From: an uncultured Allorhizobium sp.
GTDB taxonomy: Bacteria > Pseudomonadota > Alphaproteobacteria > Rhizobiales > Rhizobiaceae
DNA length: 64,000 nucleotides
Direction of reading: 5' to 3'
NCBI GenBank assembly: GCA_958439205.1
Contig: OY288189.1
Location: 2,867,001 to 2,931,000, forward strand
Part shown: piece by piece, positions 9,923 through 20,571 of the stretch
Layout of the letters: each line of letters begins with the position of its first letter
Numbering within the stretch: position 1 is the first letter of the stretch
Notes under the pieces: generated by a model
The model's input: the letters and a program-made list of their open reading frames with translations, nothing else
Told to the model about the DNA's origin: nothing
Database searches by the model: none
Position numbers and translations under genes: made by a program

Positions 9923-10920
9923 GCGGCCTCCTGTCTGGCGCTGGCGTCCGCACTGCTCGAGAGCGCGAGCTCCAGAGCCTCGGCGACAAAACCGGCGTCC
10001 TTCGATGTCATGATTGCGGCCTTGGTTTCGCCCGCGAGATCGGGGGCGTGGCGGTCGAGATACCAGCCGAGATGCTTGCGAGCATGGCGAACGCCGACCT
10101 CCGCGCCATAATGCTCCAGCATCATCCTGTAGTGTTCGACGACGAGGCCGGGGATCTCGGAAGCCTGGGGGCCGGCATGCCCAGCCAGGACACCGGCATG
10201 CCAGGGCCTGCCCTGACACGAACGACCGACCATCACCGCATCAGCGCCGGAGCGACGCAGGATGTCGTGAGCATCCTCGACCGTCTCGACGTCGCCATTG
10301 GCGATCAGTGGAATGCGGATCGCATCGCGAACAGCGGCGATGGCGTCCCAATCGGCGCGGCCTTCGTAGAATTGCATGCGCGTGCGGCCGTGGACCGTGA
10401 TCAGCTGCACACCGGCAGCTTCGGCACGGGCCGCAATGTCAGGCGCGTTGATCGAGTTTTCGTCCCAGCCGAGCCGCATCTTGACCGTGACGGGGATCTT
10501 CACTGCCTTCACCGTCGCCTCGATCAGCGAAAGTGCGTGATCCGGTTCTCGCATGAGGGCAGAGCCAGCGTAACCACCGATGACCTTCTTGGCCGGGCAG
10601 CCCATGTTGATATCGATGATGTCGGCACCGTTCGCCTCGGCAATGACGGCAGCCTCAGCCAGCCATTTTGCCTCGCGGCCGGCAAGCTGGACCATATGCG
10701 GCGTGAGCCCCGCCCCTTTCAGGCGCGACCAGCTTTCTGCTGCGTTGAAGACAAGTTCGCGGCTTGCCACCATTTCGGTCACGACAAGCCCCGCGCCAAA
10801 GCGAAAGGCCAGTTGCCGAAACGGCAGATCCGTCACTCCGGACATCGGCGCAAGCACAAGCCGGTTCCGGACGGGAACCTTGCCGATGCTGAAGGGCGTG
10901 TCCAACGCGACGGAAATCAA
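9919..10920 (-). CDS. dusB: tRNA-dihydrouridine synthase DusB (NifR3)
   Basis: FMN-dependent enzyme that reduces uridines in the tRNA D-loop. The 333-residue TIM barrel has the family signatures: LAPMSGVTD at the N-terminus, the catalytic cysteine in [10 protein letters not shown], the KMRLGW segment and VHGRTR. It heads the ntrBC operon, the classic nifR3-ntrB-ntrC arrangement. The start used is a TTG (Met-Ile-Ser-Val) matching the family N-terminus; I see no in-frame ATG nearby and only a weak Shine-Dalgarno, so low translation is possible. Confidence 0.94.
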   Translation of the reverse strand: MISVALDTPFSIGKVPVRNRLVLAPMSGVTDLPFRQLAFRFGAGLVVTEMVASRELVFNAAESWSRLKGAGLTPHMVQLAGREAKWLAEAAVIAEANGADIIDINMGCPAKKVIGGYAGSALMREPDHALSLIEATVKAVKIPVTVKMRLGWDENSINAPDIAARAEAAGVQLITVHGRTRMQFYEGRADWDAIAAVRDAIRIPLIANGDVETVEDAHDILRRSGADAVMVGRSCQGRPWHAGVLAGHAGPQASEIPGLVVEHYRMMLEHYGAEVGVRHARKHLGWYLDRHAPDLAGETKAAIMTSKDAGFVAEALELALSSSADASARQEAA

Positions 10921-10944
10921 ATGATTATCTTTCAGGCAAAGAAC

Positions 10945-11025
10945 GCATTTGCATTATTTTTAGACAGTCAGCTCTGGCTTGCCAAGAGGCAAAGCTCACG
11001 CATCGACAAAAAATCGTGCAAATGC
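10945..11025. repeat. Nested inverted repeats in dusB/ispDF divergent region
   Basis: In the 173-base gap between the divergent dusB and ispDF genes, GCATTTGCA at 10945-10953 is matched by its exact reverse complement TGCAAATGC at 11017-11025. Between them TTGCC (10979-10983) and GGCAA (10988-10992) form a second, tighter inverted repeat. The symmetry around both divergent promoters suggests an operator, but no regulator is recognised. Confidence 0.4.
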
Positions 11026-11093
11026 TGGAAAAGCTGATGCCGAGCCGATAGAGCACGGTTGCGAAGAAAATGTGTCATGGACCAGGCAGGGCG

Positions 11094-12302
11094 ATGGAGC
11101 AAGGGCGTAGCGGAACAATCGGGGTCGTGGTGGTTGCCGCAGGACGCGGCGAACGCGCCGGCGCCTCTGTCGAAGGACCCAAACAATATCGGCGGATCGG
11201 CGGCAAGCCGGTCATCTGGCACACGCTCAAGATCTTCCTCGACTGGCCCAGAAGTGGCCCGATCGCCGTGGTGATCCACCCTGACGATCGGGCGCTGCTC
11301 GAGGCTGCCGTCGGCAATTTGCCCCAACGAGAGGATCTGATCATCGTGACGGGTGGCACTACGCGACAGGCGTCGGTGCTGAACGGCCTGCGCGCCCTGC
11401 AGGATCGCGGCATCGAGCATGTGATGATCCAGGACGGCGTGCGACCCTTCGTCGATGCAGCCCTTCTGGAGCGGATCGCCAGTAAACTTGCAGATGGTCA
11501 ACAGGCCGTACTGCCGGCCCTGCCCGTTTCAGACACGATCAAGCGCGCCAACACCTCTGGTGTCGTTGCAGCGACCGTTCCGCGCAAGGATCTTTTCGCC
11601 GCCCAGACACCGCAAAGTTTTCACTACAGCACGATCCTTGCCGCCCACGAACGGGCAGCCGAAGAGCAGGCCGTGGATTTCACCGACGACGCATCAATCG
11701 CGGAATGGGCCGGCATTCCGGTTCACCTGGTCGAGGGCTCGATCGACAATGTCAAACTGACCGTGCAAAGGGATATCGCCATGGCCGATGAGAAACTGCG
11801 GGGCTCCGCCCTGCCCGATGTCCGCACCGGAAACGGCTATGACGTGCACCAGCTCGAAGCCGGTGATGGCGTTACCCTCTGCGGCATATTCATTCCGCAC
11901 GACCAGAGGCTCAAGGGACATTCGGATGCCGATGTCGCGCTGCATGCGCTGACGGACGCGTTGCTGGCGACCTGTGGTGCCGGTGATATCGGCGATCATT
12001 TCCCGCCGTCGGACATGCAGTGGAAGGGTGCGCCCTCGCGCATCTTCCTCGAGCATGCCGCCAGGATTGTGCGTGAGGCCGGCGGCACGATCATGAATGC
12101 AGATATTTCGCTTATTGCCGAAGCACCTAAGATCGGACCCCATCGCCAGGCCATGCGGGAAAAGCTCTCGGAAATTCTCGGCATCTCGCTTGATCGCTGC
12201 TCGGTGAAGGCGACGACCAACGAGACGATCGGCTTTGTCGGCCGGCGCGAGGGGATCGCGGCGATTGCTACGGCGACGGTGGTCTTCCGGGGAGATGCTT
12301 GA
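11094..12302 (+). CDS. ispDF: Bifunctional IspD/IspF isoprenoid synthesis enzyme
   Basis: Fusion of 2-C-methyl-D-erythritol 4-phosphate cytidylyltransferase (residues about 5-225) and 2-C-methyl-D-erythritol 2,4-cyclodiphosphate synthase (about 240-402), steps three and five of the MEP pathway. The IspD half has AAGRGERAG and [13 protein letters not shown] for CTP binding; the IspF half has the metal-binding DVHQ and [15 protein letters not shown] segments and the C-terminal [11 protein letters not shown]. Such fusions are usual in alphaproteobacteria. The ATG at 11094 gives the family N-terminus; an upstream in-frame GTG would add eight residues. The stop overlaps the next gene by one base. 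Confidence 0.96.
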   Translation: MEQGRSGTIGVVVVAAGRGERAGASVEGPKQYRRIGGKPVIWHTLKIFLDWPRSGPIAVVIHPDDRALLEAAVGNLPQREDLIIVTGGTTRQASVLNGLRALQDRGIEHVMIQDGVRPFVDAALLERIASKLADGQQAVLPALPVSDTIKRANTSGVVAATVPRKDLFAAQTPQSFHYSTILAAHERAAEEQAVDFTDDASIAEWAGIPVHLVEGSIDNVKLTVQRDIAMADEKLRGSALPDVRTGNGYDVHQLEAGDGVTLCGIFIPHDQRLKGHSDADVALHALTDALLATCGAGDIGDHFPPSDMQWKGAPSRIFLEHAARIVREAGGTIMNADISLIAEAPKIGPHRQAMREKLSEILGISLDRCSVKATTNETIGFVGRREGIAAIATATVVFRGDA

Positions 12303-12808
12303 TGGGTCTCTATCCGGCCGACATCGAGGCCCAGGCCGCTGAGATCATTGCCGCCTATCGAGACCGGGGCTGGATGATCGCGACAGCTGAGTCCTGCACT
12401 GGCGGATTGATTGCCGGCGCCCTGACCGAGATCGCGGGTTCGTCCGCCGTCGTCGACCGCGGTTTCGTCACCTACACGAACCAGGCCAAGATGGATCTGA
12501 TCGGCGTTTCAGCGGCAACGCTGGAGGTCTTCGGTGCAGTCTCGAAGGAAACTGCGCTGCAGATGGCGCATGGGGCGCTGATGCGTTCCGGTGCCGTGGT
12601 TGCCGTGGCCGTCACCGGCATTGCCGGACCGGGTGGCGGCTCGACGGAGAAGCCGGTTGGCCTGGTGCATCTCGCCTTGAAGACCCGCTCAGGTCTCATC
12701 GATCACCGGGAGATGCGCTACGGCGAGACCGAACGAGATCAGGTGCGGCTTGGGACCGTCAGGACTGCACTTGAAATGCTCTCGGCCGCGGCTCAGACGC
12801 CTGCGTAG
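12302..12808 (+). CDS. pncC: CinA-family nicotinamide-nucleotide amidohydrolase
   Basis: A 168-residue single-domain CinA C-terminal protein. The family deamidates nicotinamide mononucleotide in pyridine nucleotide recycling. Signatures are TAESCTGGLIAGALT with the catalytic serine near residue 28, the GFVTYTNQAK segment, and GIAGPGGGS. It lacks the N-terminal molybdopterin-like domain of full CinA, as do most proteobacterial PncC proteins. Its ATG shares one base with the ispDF stop (TGATG), so the two are co-translated; its 3' end overlaps the convergent COQ10-like gene by 16 bases. Confidence 0.9.
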   Translation: MGLYPADIEAQAAEIIAAYRDRGWMIATAESCTGGLIAGALTEIAGSSAVVDRGFVTYTNQAKMDLIGVSAATLEVFGAVSKETALQMAHGALMRSGAVVAVAVTGIAGPGGGSTEKPVGLVHLALKTRSGLIDHREMRYGETERDQVRLGTVRTALEMLSAAAQTPA

Positions 12809-13245
12809 ATCTTGTCGGCACGCTCCTCGAAGGCTTCCGAGAACATGCGGAAGGCACGGTCGAACATCGAGCCCATGAGTGCGCCGAGAATGCGGTTCTT
12901 GAACTCATAGTCGATGTAGAAATGCACAGAGCAGCCGCCATCCGCCGTTTCTTCGAAGCGCCAGCGATTGTCGAGATACTTGAACGGACCCTCGATGTAT
13001 TTGACATCGATGGTGCGCTCGGAGGGCGTGAGCAGGACCTGTGTCGTGAAGGTCTCACGGATCGCCTTGTAGCCCACCGTCATGTCAGCCAGCAGCAATT
13101 CCTTGCCATCGCGTTCGCGACGCGAGCGAATGGTCAGCGCTTCGCAGAGCGGCAGGAATTCCGGATAGCGCTCGATGTCGGCGACGAGAGCATACATGCG
13201 GTCGGGCGAGTGCTTGACTGGGCGGCGGGTTTCGAATTGTGGCAT
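12793..13245 (-). CDS. COQ10/RatA-like START-domain protein
   Basis: A 150-residue polyketide-cyclase/START-type lipid-binding protein of the COQ10/RatA family, opening with MPQFETRRPVKHSPDRMYALVADIERYPEFLPLC. In eukaryotes and alphaproteobacteria such proteins bind ubiquinone and support respiration; in E. coli RatA was described as a ribosome-association toxin, so a toxin label should not be given without evidence. The start was placed at the conserved MPQF rather than an upstream in-frame ATG. Its C-terminal codons overlap the end of the convergent pncC gene. Confidence 0.87.
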   Translation of the reverse strand: MPQFETRRPVKHSPDRMYALVADIERYPEFLPLCEALTIRSRRERDGKELLLADMTVGYKAIRETFTTQVLLTPSERTIDVKYIEGPFKYLDNRWRFEETADGGCSVHFYIDYEFKNRILGALMGSMFDRAFRMFSEAFEERADKIYAGV

Positions 13246-13255
13246 GAAGCGGGAC

Positions 13256-13822
13256 TTAATGAGGAAGTCCCGCGAGATCAAGCAGGTGCGCCATTTCGCC
13301 GTGGGATTTGAGGGTTATCACGGGTACGGACGGGCCGTGACGATCGATTTCCTCGATGATGCGTGGGGCGAAGCGGCGCTCGAAGTTCCAGATATAGGAG
13401 AGGAATTCGCGGTCGGGCCATTGTTCGACGCAGCCATCTGCCATGTCCGGACGATGGCGTCCGACGTATCGGCTTGCCCTTTTGTACACACCAAGAAGGC
13501 AGCGCCACCGCGGCAACCGCACCCAGATGACCAGATCGGTGCGCGGCATGCGGATGTCGAAACTTGAGGGATTGGTCCCGTCGAGAAGCCATCTGTCCGT
13601 TTTGACAATTTCGGAGAGTATCAACCTTTGCTGGGCCCTAGGACGCTCAACCCAATTCGGAAGCCAGAAAACTTCGCGATCCATCGAGTGGTTGGGGAGA
13701 TCGAGCGCCGCAGCGAGCTTGCGAGACAAGGTGGACTTGCCGCCGCCGGAGCAGCCGATGACCATGATGTGCCGCGCCTGGCGCAATTGCACAGCTCCAT
13801 CTTCCAACGATTTAATGAACAT
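13256..13822 (-). CDS. P-loop kinase-like protein (FlaR/adenylate kinase-like)
   Basis: A 188-residue P-loop NTPase with Walker A GCSGGGKST near residue 22, followed by the RKLAAALDLPNHSMDREVFW stretch typical of the small FlaR/topology-modulation proteins that resemble adenylate and shikimate kinases. Substrate unknown. It ends 10 bases before the COQ10-like gene on the same strand. Start choice is unsure: ATG at 13822, or GTG codons at 13825 and 13828 that lie closer to the AAGGAGT Shine-Dalgarno. That ribosome site sits in the loop of a hairpin (next feature). Confidence 0.78.
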   Translation of the reverse strand: MFIKSLEDGAVQLRQARHIMVIGCSGGGKSTLSRKLAAALDLPNHSMDREVFWLPNWVERPRAQQRLILSEIVKTDRWLLDGTNPSSFDIRMPRTDLVIWVRLPRWRCLLGVYKRASRYVGRHRPDMADGCVEQWPDREFLSYIWNFERRFAPRIIEEIDRHGPSVPVITLKSHGEMAHLLDLAGLPH

Positions 13823-13830
13823 CACCACAA

Positions 13831-13851
13831 CCACACACTCCTTGCGTGTGG
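13831..13851 (-). promoter_or_regulatory. Hairpin presenting the Shine-Dalgarno of the P-loop gene
   Basis: On the minus strand CCACACGC and GTGTGTGG pair over 8 bp (one G-U), leaving AAGGA as the loop. This loop is the core of the only good Shine-Dalgarno ahead of the P-loop gene, and the candidate start codons begin a few bases after the stem. The layout suggests structure-dependent translation, although chance is possible for so short a stem. Confidence 0.4.
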
Positions 13852-13896
13852 TTGATTTAGCGTCGTCTCACGCCGTTTGAAAGTCTGGAGACGTCT

Positions 13897-14889
13897 TCAG
13901 ACCTTGGCGACAAGCTTCTCCCGCGCCGCCTTCAACCGCGCAAAGTCATCGCCGGCATGGTGGGAGGATCGGGTCAACGGGCTTGAGGATACCATCAGGA
14001 AGCCCTTGGTATAGGCGATGTCCTCGTAGGACTTGAACTCTTCCGGCGTGACGAAGCGCTCGACCTTGTGGTGCTTGCGAGTCGGCTGGAGATACTGGCC
14101 GATGGTCAGGAAGTCGACGTCGGCCGTGCGCAGGTCGTCCATCAGCTGCAGGACTTCATTCCGCTCTTCGCCAAGGCCAACCATGATGCCAGACTTGGTG
14201 AACATCGTAGGATCAAGCTCCTTGACCCGCTGCAGCAGGCGCACGGAGTGGAAGTAGCGCGCGCCCGGACGGACGGTCAAATAGTTGCCGGGTACGGTTT
14301 CCATGTTGTGGTTGAAGACGTCGGGCTTGGCGGCGACAACGCGCTCAAGGGCACCGGGCTTCTTGAGGAAGTCCGGGGTCAGGATCTCGATCGTCGTTTG
14401 CGGCGACGCGGCACGAATGGCCCAGATCACCTTCTCGAAATGTTCGGCGCCACCATCGGCCAGATCGTCGCGGTCGACGGAGGTGATGACAACATGTTGC
14501 AGGCCCATCTGGCGGACGGCCTTGGCGACGTTTTCCGGTTCGTCCAGGTCGAGTGCATTGGGCTTGCCGGTCGCGACATTGCAGAAGGCGCAGGCGCGGG
14601 TACAGATCTCGCCCATGATCATGAAGGTCGCGTGCTTCTTGTCCCAGCACTCGCCGATGTTCGGGCAGCCGGCTTCCTCGCAGACCGTCACCAGCTTGTG
14701 GGAACGGACGAGTTCGCGGGTCTCGTGATACCCCTTGGAGGTCGGCGCCTTGACGCGGATCCATTCCGGCTTGCGCAGCACTTCGGTGTCGGGCTTGTGG
14801 GCCTTTTCCGGATGGCGCACACGCTTTTCGTCTGCGGGCGCCAGGGGTGCCGCGTTCGAAAGATTGGTCCTGTCGAGAATGGTGACCAT
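13897..14889 (-). CDS. lipA: Lipoyl synthase LipA
   Basis: Radical SAM enzyme that inserts two sulfurs into octanoyl groups on lipoyl domains. The 330-residue protein has both iron-sulfur motifs: the LipA-specific cluster [12 protein letters not shown] and the radical SAM motif [10 protein letters not shown], plus the conserved C-terminal SSPLTRSS serine segment. Start [12 protein letters not shown] matches the expected length; a longer upstream frame would run into the preceding membrane protein gene. Its presence a few genes after pdhABC and lpdA places lipoate synthesis beside the lipoylated complex it serves. Confidence 0.97.
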   Translation of the reverse strand: MVTILDRTNLSNAAPLAPADEKRVRHPEKAHKPDTEVLRKPEWIRVKAPTSKGYHETRELVRSHKLVTVCEEAGCPNIGECWDKKHATFMIMGEICTRACAFCNVATGKPNALDLDEPENVAKAVRQMGLQHVVITSVDRDDLADGGAEHFEKVIWAIRAASPQTTIEILTPDFLKKPGALERVVAAKPDVFNHNMETVPGNYLTVRPGARYFHSVRLLQRVKELDPTMFTKSGIMVGLGEERNEVLQLMDDLRTADVDFLTIGQYLQPTRKHHKVERFVTPEEFKSYEDIAYTKGFLMVSSSPLTRSSHHAGDDFARLKAAREKLVAKV

Positions 14890-14929
14890 GGTCAAAACCC
14901 TGTCCCGCCGCTCGTGCGGCTGATCGAGA

Positions 14930-15184
14930 TTACCGCCGGACAAGCCGGGCAATGAAGAGAAGGATGCTGGCACCGACGAAGCTGGTGAGCAGGTAGCCGA
15001 GCCAGTCACCTTCGACAAAGATGCCGAGGCGACGGAAGATCGCGGCTGCGATCGCCGCACCGACGATGCCGATCACGATGTTCATGAAGACGCCGAAGCG
15101 CATGTCCATCAGTTTGCCGGCAAGCCAGCCAGCGAGGCCGCCGAAGAAGATCGTCGCGATAATGCCGACTTCAAACCCTGCCAC
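14930..15184 (-). CDS. GlsB/YeaQ/YmgE family stress-response membrane protein
   Basis: Small (84-residue) integral membrane protein with three hydrophobic helices separated by the family's glycine-rich turn ([14 protein letters not shown]) and the [16 protein letters not shown] segment. Members are general-stress or envelope proteins of unknown biochemical role. The GTG start is preferred because AAGGGAG lies six bases ahead of it; an upstream ATG 24 bases earlier has no such site. It sits between lpdA and lipA on the minus strand. Confidence 0.87.
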   Translation of the reverse strand: MAGFEVGIIATIFFGGLAGWLAGKLMDMRFGVFMNIVIGIVGAAIAAAIFRRLGIFVEGDWLGYLLTSFVGASILLFIARLVRR

Positions 15185-15260
15185 GTCGAACTCCCTTCGG
15201 ATCGTCAATTTGGAACCTGCCGCCCATATAGGCGGCGAGGTTCCGTTTCACAACCGGGCT

Positions 15261-16706
15261 TTAGGCGTTGAGCACCCGGCCATAGGCGTCGAGCACGCTT
15301 TCCTTCATCATTTCTGACAGCGTTGGATGCGGGAAGATCGTGTGCATCAGCTCTTCTTCCGTCGTCTCGAGGTTCATCGCGACGACAAAGCCCTGGATCA
15401 GCTCGGTCACTTCGGCGCCGACCATGTGGGCGCCGATGAGTTCGCCGGTCTTCTTGTCGAAGATCGTCTTGATCATGCCCTGGTCTTCACCGAGTGCGAT
15501 CGCCTTGCCGTTGGCGGCAAAGGAATAGCGGCCAACGCGGATTTCGCGGCCCTGCTCTATCGCCTTGGCTTCCGTCAGACCGACAGAGGCAACCTGCGGG
15601 TTGCAATATGTGCAGCCCGGGATCTTGGCCTTGTCCATCGGGTGAACGTTCGGCAGGCCCGCGATCTTCTCGATGCAGATGACGCCTTCGTGCTCGGCCT
15701 TGTGGGCGAGCATTGGCGGGCCTGCCACGTCGCCGATCGCATAAAGGCCCGGCACGTTGGTCTTGCCATAGCCGTCGATGACGATGCAGCCGCGATCGGT
15801 CTTCACCCCGAGCGTCTCAAGGCCGAGGTTCTCGATATTGCCCTGGACGCCGACGGCGGAGATCAGGCGGTCAGCGGTGATCGTCTGGACCTTGCCATCC
15901 TTGGTTTCGACATGGGCGGTGATGGAGTTCGCGCCCTTTTCGACCTTGGAGACCTTGGCTTCGGTGATGATCTTCAGGCCGCGCTTTTCCAGCTGCTTGC
16001 GGGCGAAAGTGGAGATCTCAACGTCTTCGACCGGCATGATGTTGGCCATCAGCTCGACAACGGTGACGTCGACGCCCATGGAGCGGTAGAAGGAGGCGAA
16101 TTCGATGCCGATCGCGCCCGAGCCCATGACGACCATGGACTTCGGCATGAAGTCCGGCTTCATCGCTTCGAAATAGGTCCAGATCAGCTTGCCATCCGGC
16201 TCGATGCCGGGAAGCGCACGCGGACGCGCACCAGTCGCGACAATGATGTGCTTGGCGGTGTAGGTGCCCTCGCCCAACACGCCCTTCGGAATCGGGTTCT
16301 GCGGCTCGACCACGGGTTTGGTCATCTTGCCGACCACGACTTCGCCGGGCTTGGTCAGCTTGGCTTCGCCCCAGATGACGTCGATCTTGTTCTTCTTCAT
16401 CAGGAAGGCGACGCCGCCGTTCAGGCGGGCCGACACGCCGCGTGAACGGGCGACCACGTCCTTGACGTCGGCGGTCATCGTGCCGTTCAACGTCAGGCCG
16501 TAGGATTTGGCGTGATTGGCGTGATCGAGGATCTCGGCCGAGCGCAGGAGAGCCTTGGTCGGGATGCAGCCCCAGTTGAGGCAGATGCCGCCCAAATGCT
16601 CGCGCTCGATGATCGCTGTCTTCAGGCCGAGCTGGGCTGCACGAATAGCGGTGACGTAGCCGCCGGGGCCGGAGCCGATGATGATGACGTCGTAAGCATT
16701 CGACAT
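15261..16706 (-). CDS. lpdA: Dihydrolipoyl dehydrogenase (E3)
   Basis: FAD flavoenzyme of 481 residues that reoxidises dihydrolipoyl groups of the pyruvate dehydrogenase complex. It shows the FAD-binding GSGPGGYVTAIRAAQLG, the redox disulfide in GGICLNWGCIPTK, the NAD-binding GSGAIGIEFASFY, and the C-terminal HPTLSEMM histidine-glutamate pair. ATG MSNAYDV is chosen because GAGGAGT lies at proper distance; the upstream GTG is too close to it. Its place downstream of pdhABC suggests it is the PDH E3 rather than the 2-oxoglutarate dehydrogenase copy. Confidence 0.96.
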   Translation of the reverse strand: MSNAYDVIIIGSGPGGYVTAIRAAQLGLKTAIIEREHLGGICLNWGCIPTKALLRSAEILDHANHAKSYGLTLNGTMTADVKDVVARSRGVSARLNGGVAFLMKKNKIDVIWGEAKLTKPGEVVVGKMTKPVVEPQNPIPKGVLGEGTYTAKHIIVATGARPRALPGIEPDGKLIWTYFEAMKPDFMPKSMVVMGSGAIGIEFASFYRSMGVDVTVVELMANIMPVEDVEISTFARKQLEKRGLKIITEAKVSKVEKGANSITAHVETKDGKVQTITADRLISAVGVQGNIENLGLETLGVKTDRGCIVIDGYGKTNVPGLYAIGDVAGPPMLAHKAEHEGVICIEKIAGLPNVHPMDKAKIPGCTYCNPQVASVGLTEAKAIEQGREIRVGRYSFAANGKAIALGEDQGMIKTIFDKKTGELIGAHMVGAEVTELIQGFVVAMNLETTEEELMHTIFPHPTLSEMMKESVLDAYGRVLNA

Positions 16707-16735
16707 GGGCGCTTCCACTCCTCGGTTTCCTGCGA

Positions 16736-16761
16736 GCCTCCGCGCGTTTGGCGGCGGAGGC
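16736..16761. repeat. Inverted repeat upstream of lpdA
   Basis: GCCTCCGC at 16736-16743 pairs exactly with GCGGAGGC at 16754-16761, in the gap between the ydcH-like gene and lpdA. No T-run follows on either strand, so it is not a simple terminator; it would form a stable mRNA hairpin about 30 bases before the lpdA start. Confidence 0.35.
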
Positions 16762-16787
16762 CCGGTTCGGGACTGGAAGTGAGAACC

Positions 16788-17054
16788 TCAGACTGCAGGC
16801 TTCTCGGCTTCCGGTTCGTGATGAACCAGCATCCCGTAGATTTCATCCTTGAGCTGCATCCGCTTCTTGCGCATTTCCACGATGTGGAAGTCGTCTGCAG
16901 GCTCGACATCGGTTTCGGCGCGGTGGATGGCCCGGTTCACCTCATGATAGGTTTCGAACAATCTTGCGAAATGACCATCCGTTTCCTTCAGATGACGCAT
17001 CAGCGCGACGTGTTCCGGGAATTCCACTGCCAGTTCGTGCGGTGTGTTCGACAT
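16788..17054 (-). CDS. YdcH family (DUF465) small protein
   Basis: An 88-residue, charged, mostly helical protein of the YdcH/DUF465 family, function unknown. The conserved core is the LFETYHEVNRAIHR helix and the C-terminal MRKKRMQLKDEIYGML helix, which look like a helical hairpin. The ATG at 17054 is preceded by a strong AGGAG site; the longer upstream frame lacks one. It lies between the SGNH hydrolase and lpdA on the minus strand. Confidence 0.85.
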   Translation of the reverse strand: MSNTPHELAVEFPEHVALMRHLKETDGHFARLFETYHEVNRAIHRAETDVEPADDFHIVEMRKKRMQLKDEIYGMLVHHEPEAEKPAV

Positions 17055-17166
17055 GATCCCATCTCCTCTTGTCGGGGTTGATGGGCTCAGGTTAGACGCA
17101 GCGCACAAGACCTCCTTGATTTTGATCAACGCGCCCTGATGGAGAGTTCAGGACGCCGTGTTTTCT

Positions 17167-17805
17167 TCAAAGCCCGAGCATCATGCGGACGATCGGCTCA
17201 AGGCCGCGACCGATGGCACGGGTGTTTTCAGCGTCCAGATGGATGCCGTCGAGCGGTGTGGTCTCGGCGACCGATCCGGCATCGAAAAAGGCACATCCGG
17301 CCTCATCCGCCGCGTCGCGATACATGCTGGCCAGCATGGCACCTTCTTCCACCGAGTGGTTGAACATGGCGCCGAACACCGAATTGGCCGTCTCGCGGAT
17401 CGCCGGCGGTGCGACGATCAGGATCTCGGGCTCTTCGAACTCGAAACCCCAGTCGTGCTTCTGCACCTGCTTGACCAGACGCTTGACGCCGCTGGTCGCG
17501 CCGATGGCCGTTCCCTGGATGCCACGCTTGAGGTCATTCGTCCCCAGCATGATGATCACAAGATCGATCGGCTTATGCGTCGCGAGAAGCGTCGGAAGCA
17601 GCTTGGTTCCGTTGCGCTCGCAATCGCCCAGATGGTCATCATAGGCGGTGGTGCGGCCGTTCAGGCCTTCGGCGATGACCCGGACCCCATGACCGAGCGC
17701 CTTTTGCAAGACGCTCGTCCAGCGGTCCTCGTGGGCATGGCGACCCAGGTTCACCGGGTCGTATCCCCATGTCAGGCTATCGCCATAGGCAAGAACGGTC
17801 TTCAT
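17167..17805 (-). CDS. SGNH/GDSL hydrolase, arylesterase-like
   Basis: A 212-residue SGNH-fold esterase/lipase. Visible blocks: block I AYGDSLTWG with the nucleophile serine, block II GLNGRTT, block III MLGTNDLK, and block V DGIHL with the catalytic Asp-His pair. There is no signal peptide, so it is probably cytosolic; relatives are aryl esterases and acetyl-ester hydrolases. A strong GGGGGGAG precedes the ATG. It starts 18 bases after pdhC on the same strand, so it may be co-transcribed with the PDH genes without a clear functional link. Confidence 0.88.
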   Translation of the reverse strand: MKTVLAYGDSLTWGYDPVNLGRHAHEDRWTSVLQKALGHGVRVIAEGLNGRTTAYDDHLGDCERNGTKLLPTLLATHKPIDLVIIMLGTNDLKRGIQGTAIGATSGVKRLVKQVQKHDWGFEFEEPEILIVAPPAIRETANSVFGAMFNHSVEEGAMLASMYRDAADEAGCAFFDAGSVAETTPLDGIHLDAENTRAIGRGLEPIVRMMLGL

Positions 17806-17823
17806 CGCACCGCTCCCCCCGGA

Positions 17824-19167
17824 TCAGACCAGCATGCCCATCGGATTTTCGATGTAGCGCTTGAAGGCACCGAGCAGCTCGGCACCGAGCGCGCCATCGA
17901 CGCAGCGATGGTCGGTCGAGAGCGTCACGGTCATGACGTTCGCCACCTTCATCTCGCCCTTCTTGACCACAACCCGCTCTTCGCCGGCGCCGACCGCCAG
18001 GATCGTTGCATGCGGCGGGTTGACCACGGCCGAGAAGCTCTTCACGCCCATCATGCCCATGTTGGACACGGCAGTCGTGCCGCCCTGGTATTCCTCGGGC
18101 TTCAGCTTGCGGTCCTTGGCCCGCTTGCCGAGGTCCTTCATCTCGTTGGAGATGGTGGACAGGCTCTTTTCCTCGGCCTTGCGGATGATCGGGGTGATCA
18201 GGCCGCCGGGGATCGAGACCGCCACGCCGACATCGGCATGCTTGTGCTTGACCATGTTGGTGTCGGTCCAGGAGACGTTGGCATCCGGCACGTCGCGCAG
18301 TGCGAGAGCCAGGGCCTTGATCACCATGTCGTTGACCGAGAGCTTGTAGGCAGGCTTGCCGTCCTTTTCAGGAGCCGCGGCGTTCAGCTGGGCACGAAGC
18401 GCCATCAGGGCATCCAGTTCGCAATCCACGGAGACGTAGAAGTGCGGGATGGTCTGCTTGGATTCCTGCAGGCGCTTGGCGATCGTCTTGCGCATGCCGT
18501 CATGCGGCACGAGTTCGTAGGAGCCTTCGGCGAAGTTCTTGAGAACGGCTTCTTCCGACGCGCCCTTTGCCAGAACCGGTGCAGGAGCTGCGCTCGACGC
18601 AGCTGCGGCCGGAGCCGGGGCAGCCTTTGCACCACCGGTGCTGACGGCCTTTTCGACGTCGCTCTTGACGACGCGGCCCTTCGGACCGGAGCCCGAGACA
18701 GCCTTCAAGTCGAGACCGGCTTCCTTGGCGAGGCGGCGCGCGAGTGGCGAGGCAAAGACCCGCTCCCCGCTCGACGCTGCCGGAGCAGCCGACGCGGCTG
18801 CGGGAGCCGGCGCTGCAGCGGATGCCGCAGCAGCCGCAGGTGTTGCTTCGGCCTTAGGAGCAGGAGCCGCCTCAGCCTTCGGCGCGGACGAGCCGCCGCC
18901 TGCGGCGGCGGCTGCGACGTCTTCGCCTTCTTCGGCGAGGATCGCGATCAGCGCATTGACCTTCACGGCCTCTGTGCCGGCGGGAACAACGATCTTTGCG
19001 ACGATGCCTTCATCGACGGCTTCCACTTCCATGGTCGCCTTGTCGGTCTCGATCTCGGCAATCACGTCGCCGGACTTGACCTTGTCGCCTTCCTTGACCA
19101 GCCACTTGGCCAGATTGCCCTCTTCCATCGTCGGAGACAGGGCCGGCATGGTGATATTGATCGGCAT
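17824..19167 (-). CDS. pdhC: Pyruvate dehydrogenase E2, dihydrolipoyl acetyltransferase
   Basis: Core acetyltransferase of the PDH complex, 447 residues. Domains: lipoyl domain (1-75) with the lipoylated lysine in [10 protein letters not shown], an Ala/Pro-rich linker (about 90-135), the peripheral subunit-binding domain (about 140-175, [13 protein letters not shown]), a second Ala/Pro linker, and the catalytic domain ending with the active-site [12 protein letters not shown]. It begins 12 bases after pdhB. A 66-base stretch of its lipoyl domain is almost identical to pdhB. Confidence 0.97.
   Translation of the reverse strand: MPINITMPALSPTMEEGNLAKWLVKEGDKVKSGDVIAEIETDKATMEVEAVDEGIVAKIVVPAGTEAVKVNALIAILAEEGEDVAAAAAGGGSSAPKAEAAPAPKAEATPAAAAASAAAPAPAAASAAPAASSGERVFASPLARRLAKEAGLDLKAVSGSGPKGRVVKSDVEKAVSTGGAKAAPAPAAAASSAAPAPVLAKGASEEAVLKNFAEGSYELVPHDGMRKTIAKRLQESKQTIPHFYVSVDCELDALMALRAQLNAAAPEKDGKPAYKLSVNDMVIKALALALRDVPDANVSWTDTNMVKHKHADVGVAVSIPGGLITPIIRKAEEKSLSTISNEMKDLGKRAKDRKLKPEEYQGGTTAVSNMGMMGVKSFSAVVNPPHATILAVGAGEERVVVKKGEMKVANVMTVTLSTDHRCVDGALGAELLGAFKRYIENPMGMLV
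19006..19071. repeat. 66-bp direct repeat, copy in pdhC
   Basis: This stretch encodes the lipoyl-lysine hairpin of the E2 lipoyl domain. It matches 20395-20460 in pdhB at 65 of 66 bases; the only difference is A here and G in the other copy at the 55th base. Conservation at silent positions points to recent duplication or gene conversion rather than protein-level selection alone. Confidence 0.85.
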
Positions 19168-19179
19168 GACCTTGCCCCC

Positions 19180-20556
<1,377 letters not shown>

Positions 20557-20571
20557 GGGTTCCCTCCCCGA

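Noticed and set aside
12793..13245. RatA toxin of a toxin-antitoxin system
   Set aside because: The family match is to COQ10/RatA-type START proteins; there is no antitoxin partner (the neighbour is a P-loop kinase-like gene), and ubiquinone-binding is the better supported role.
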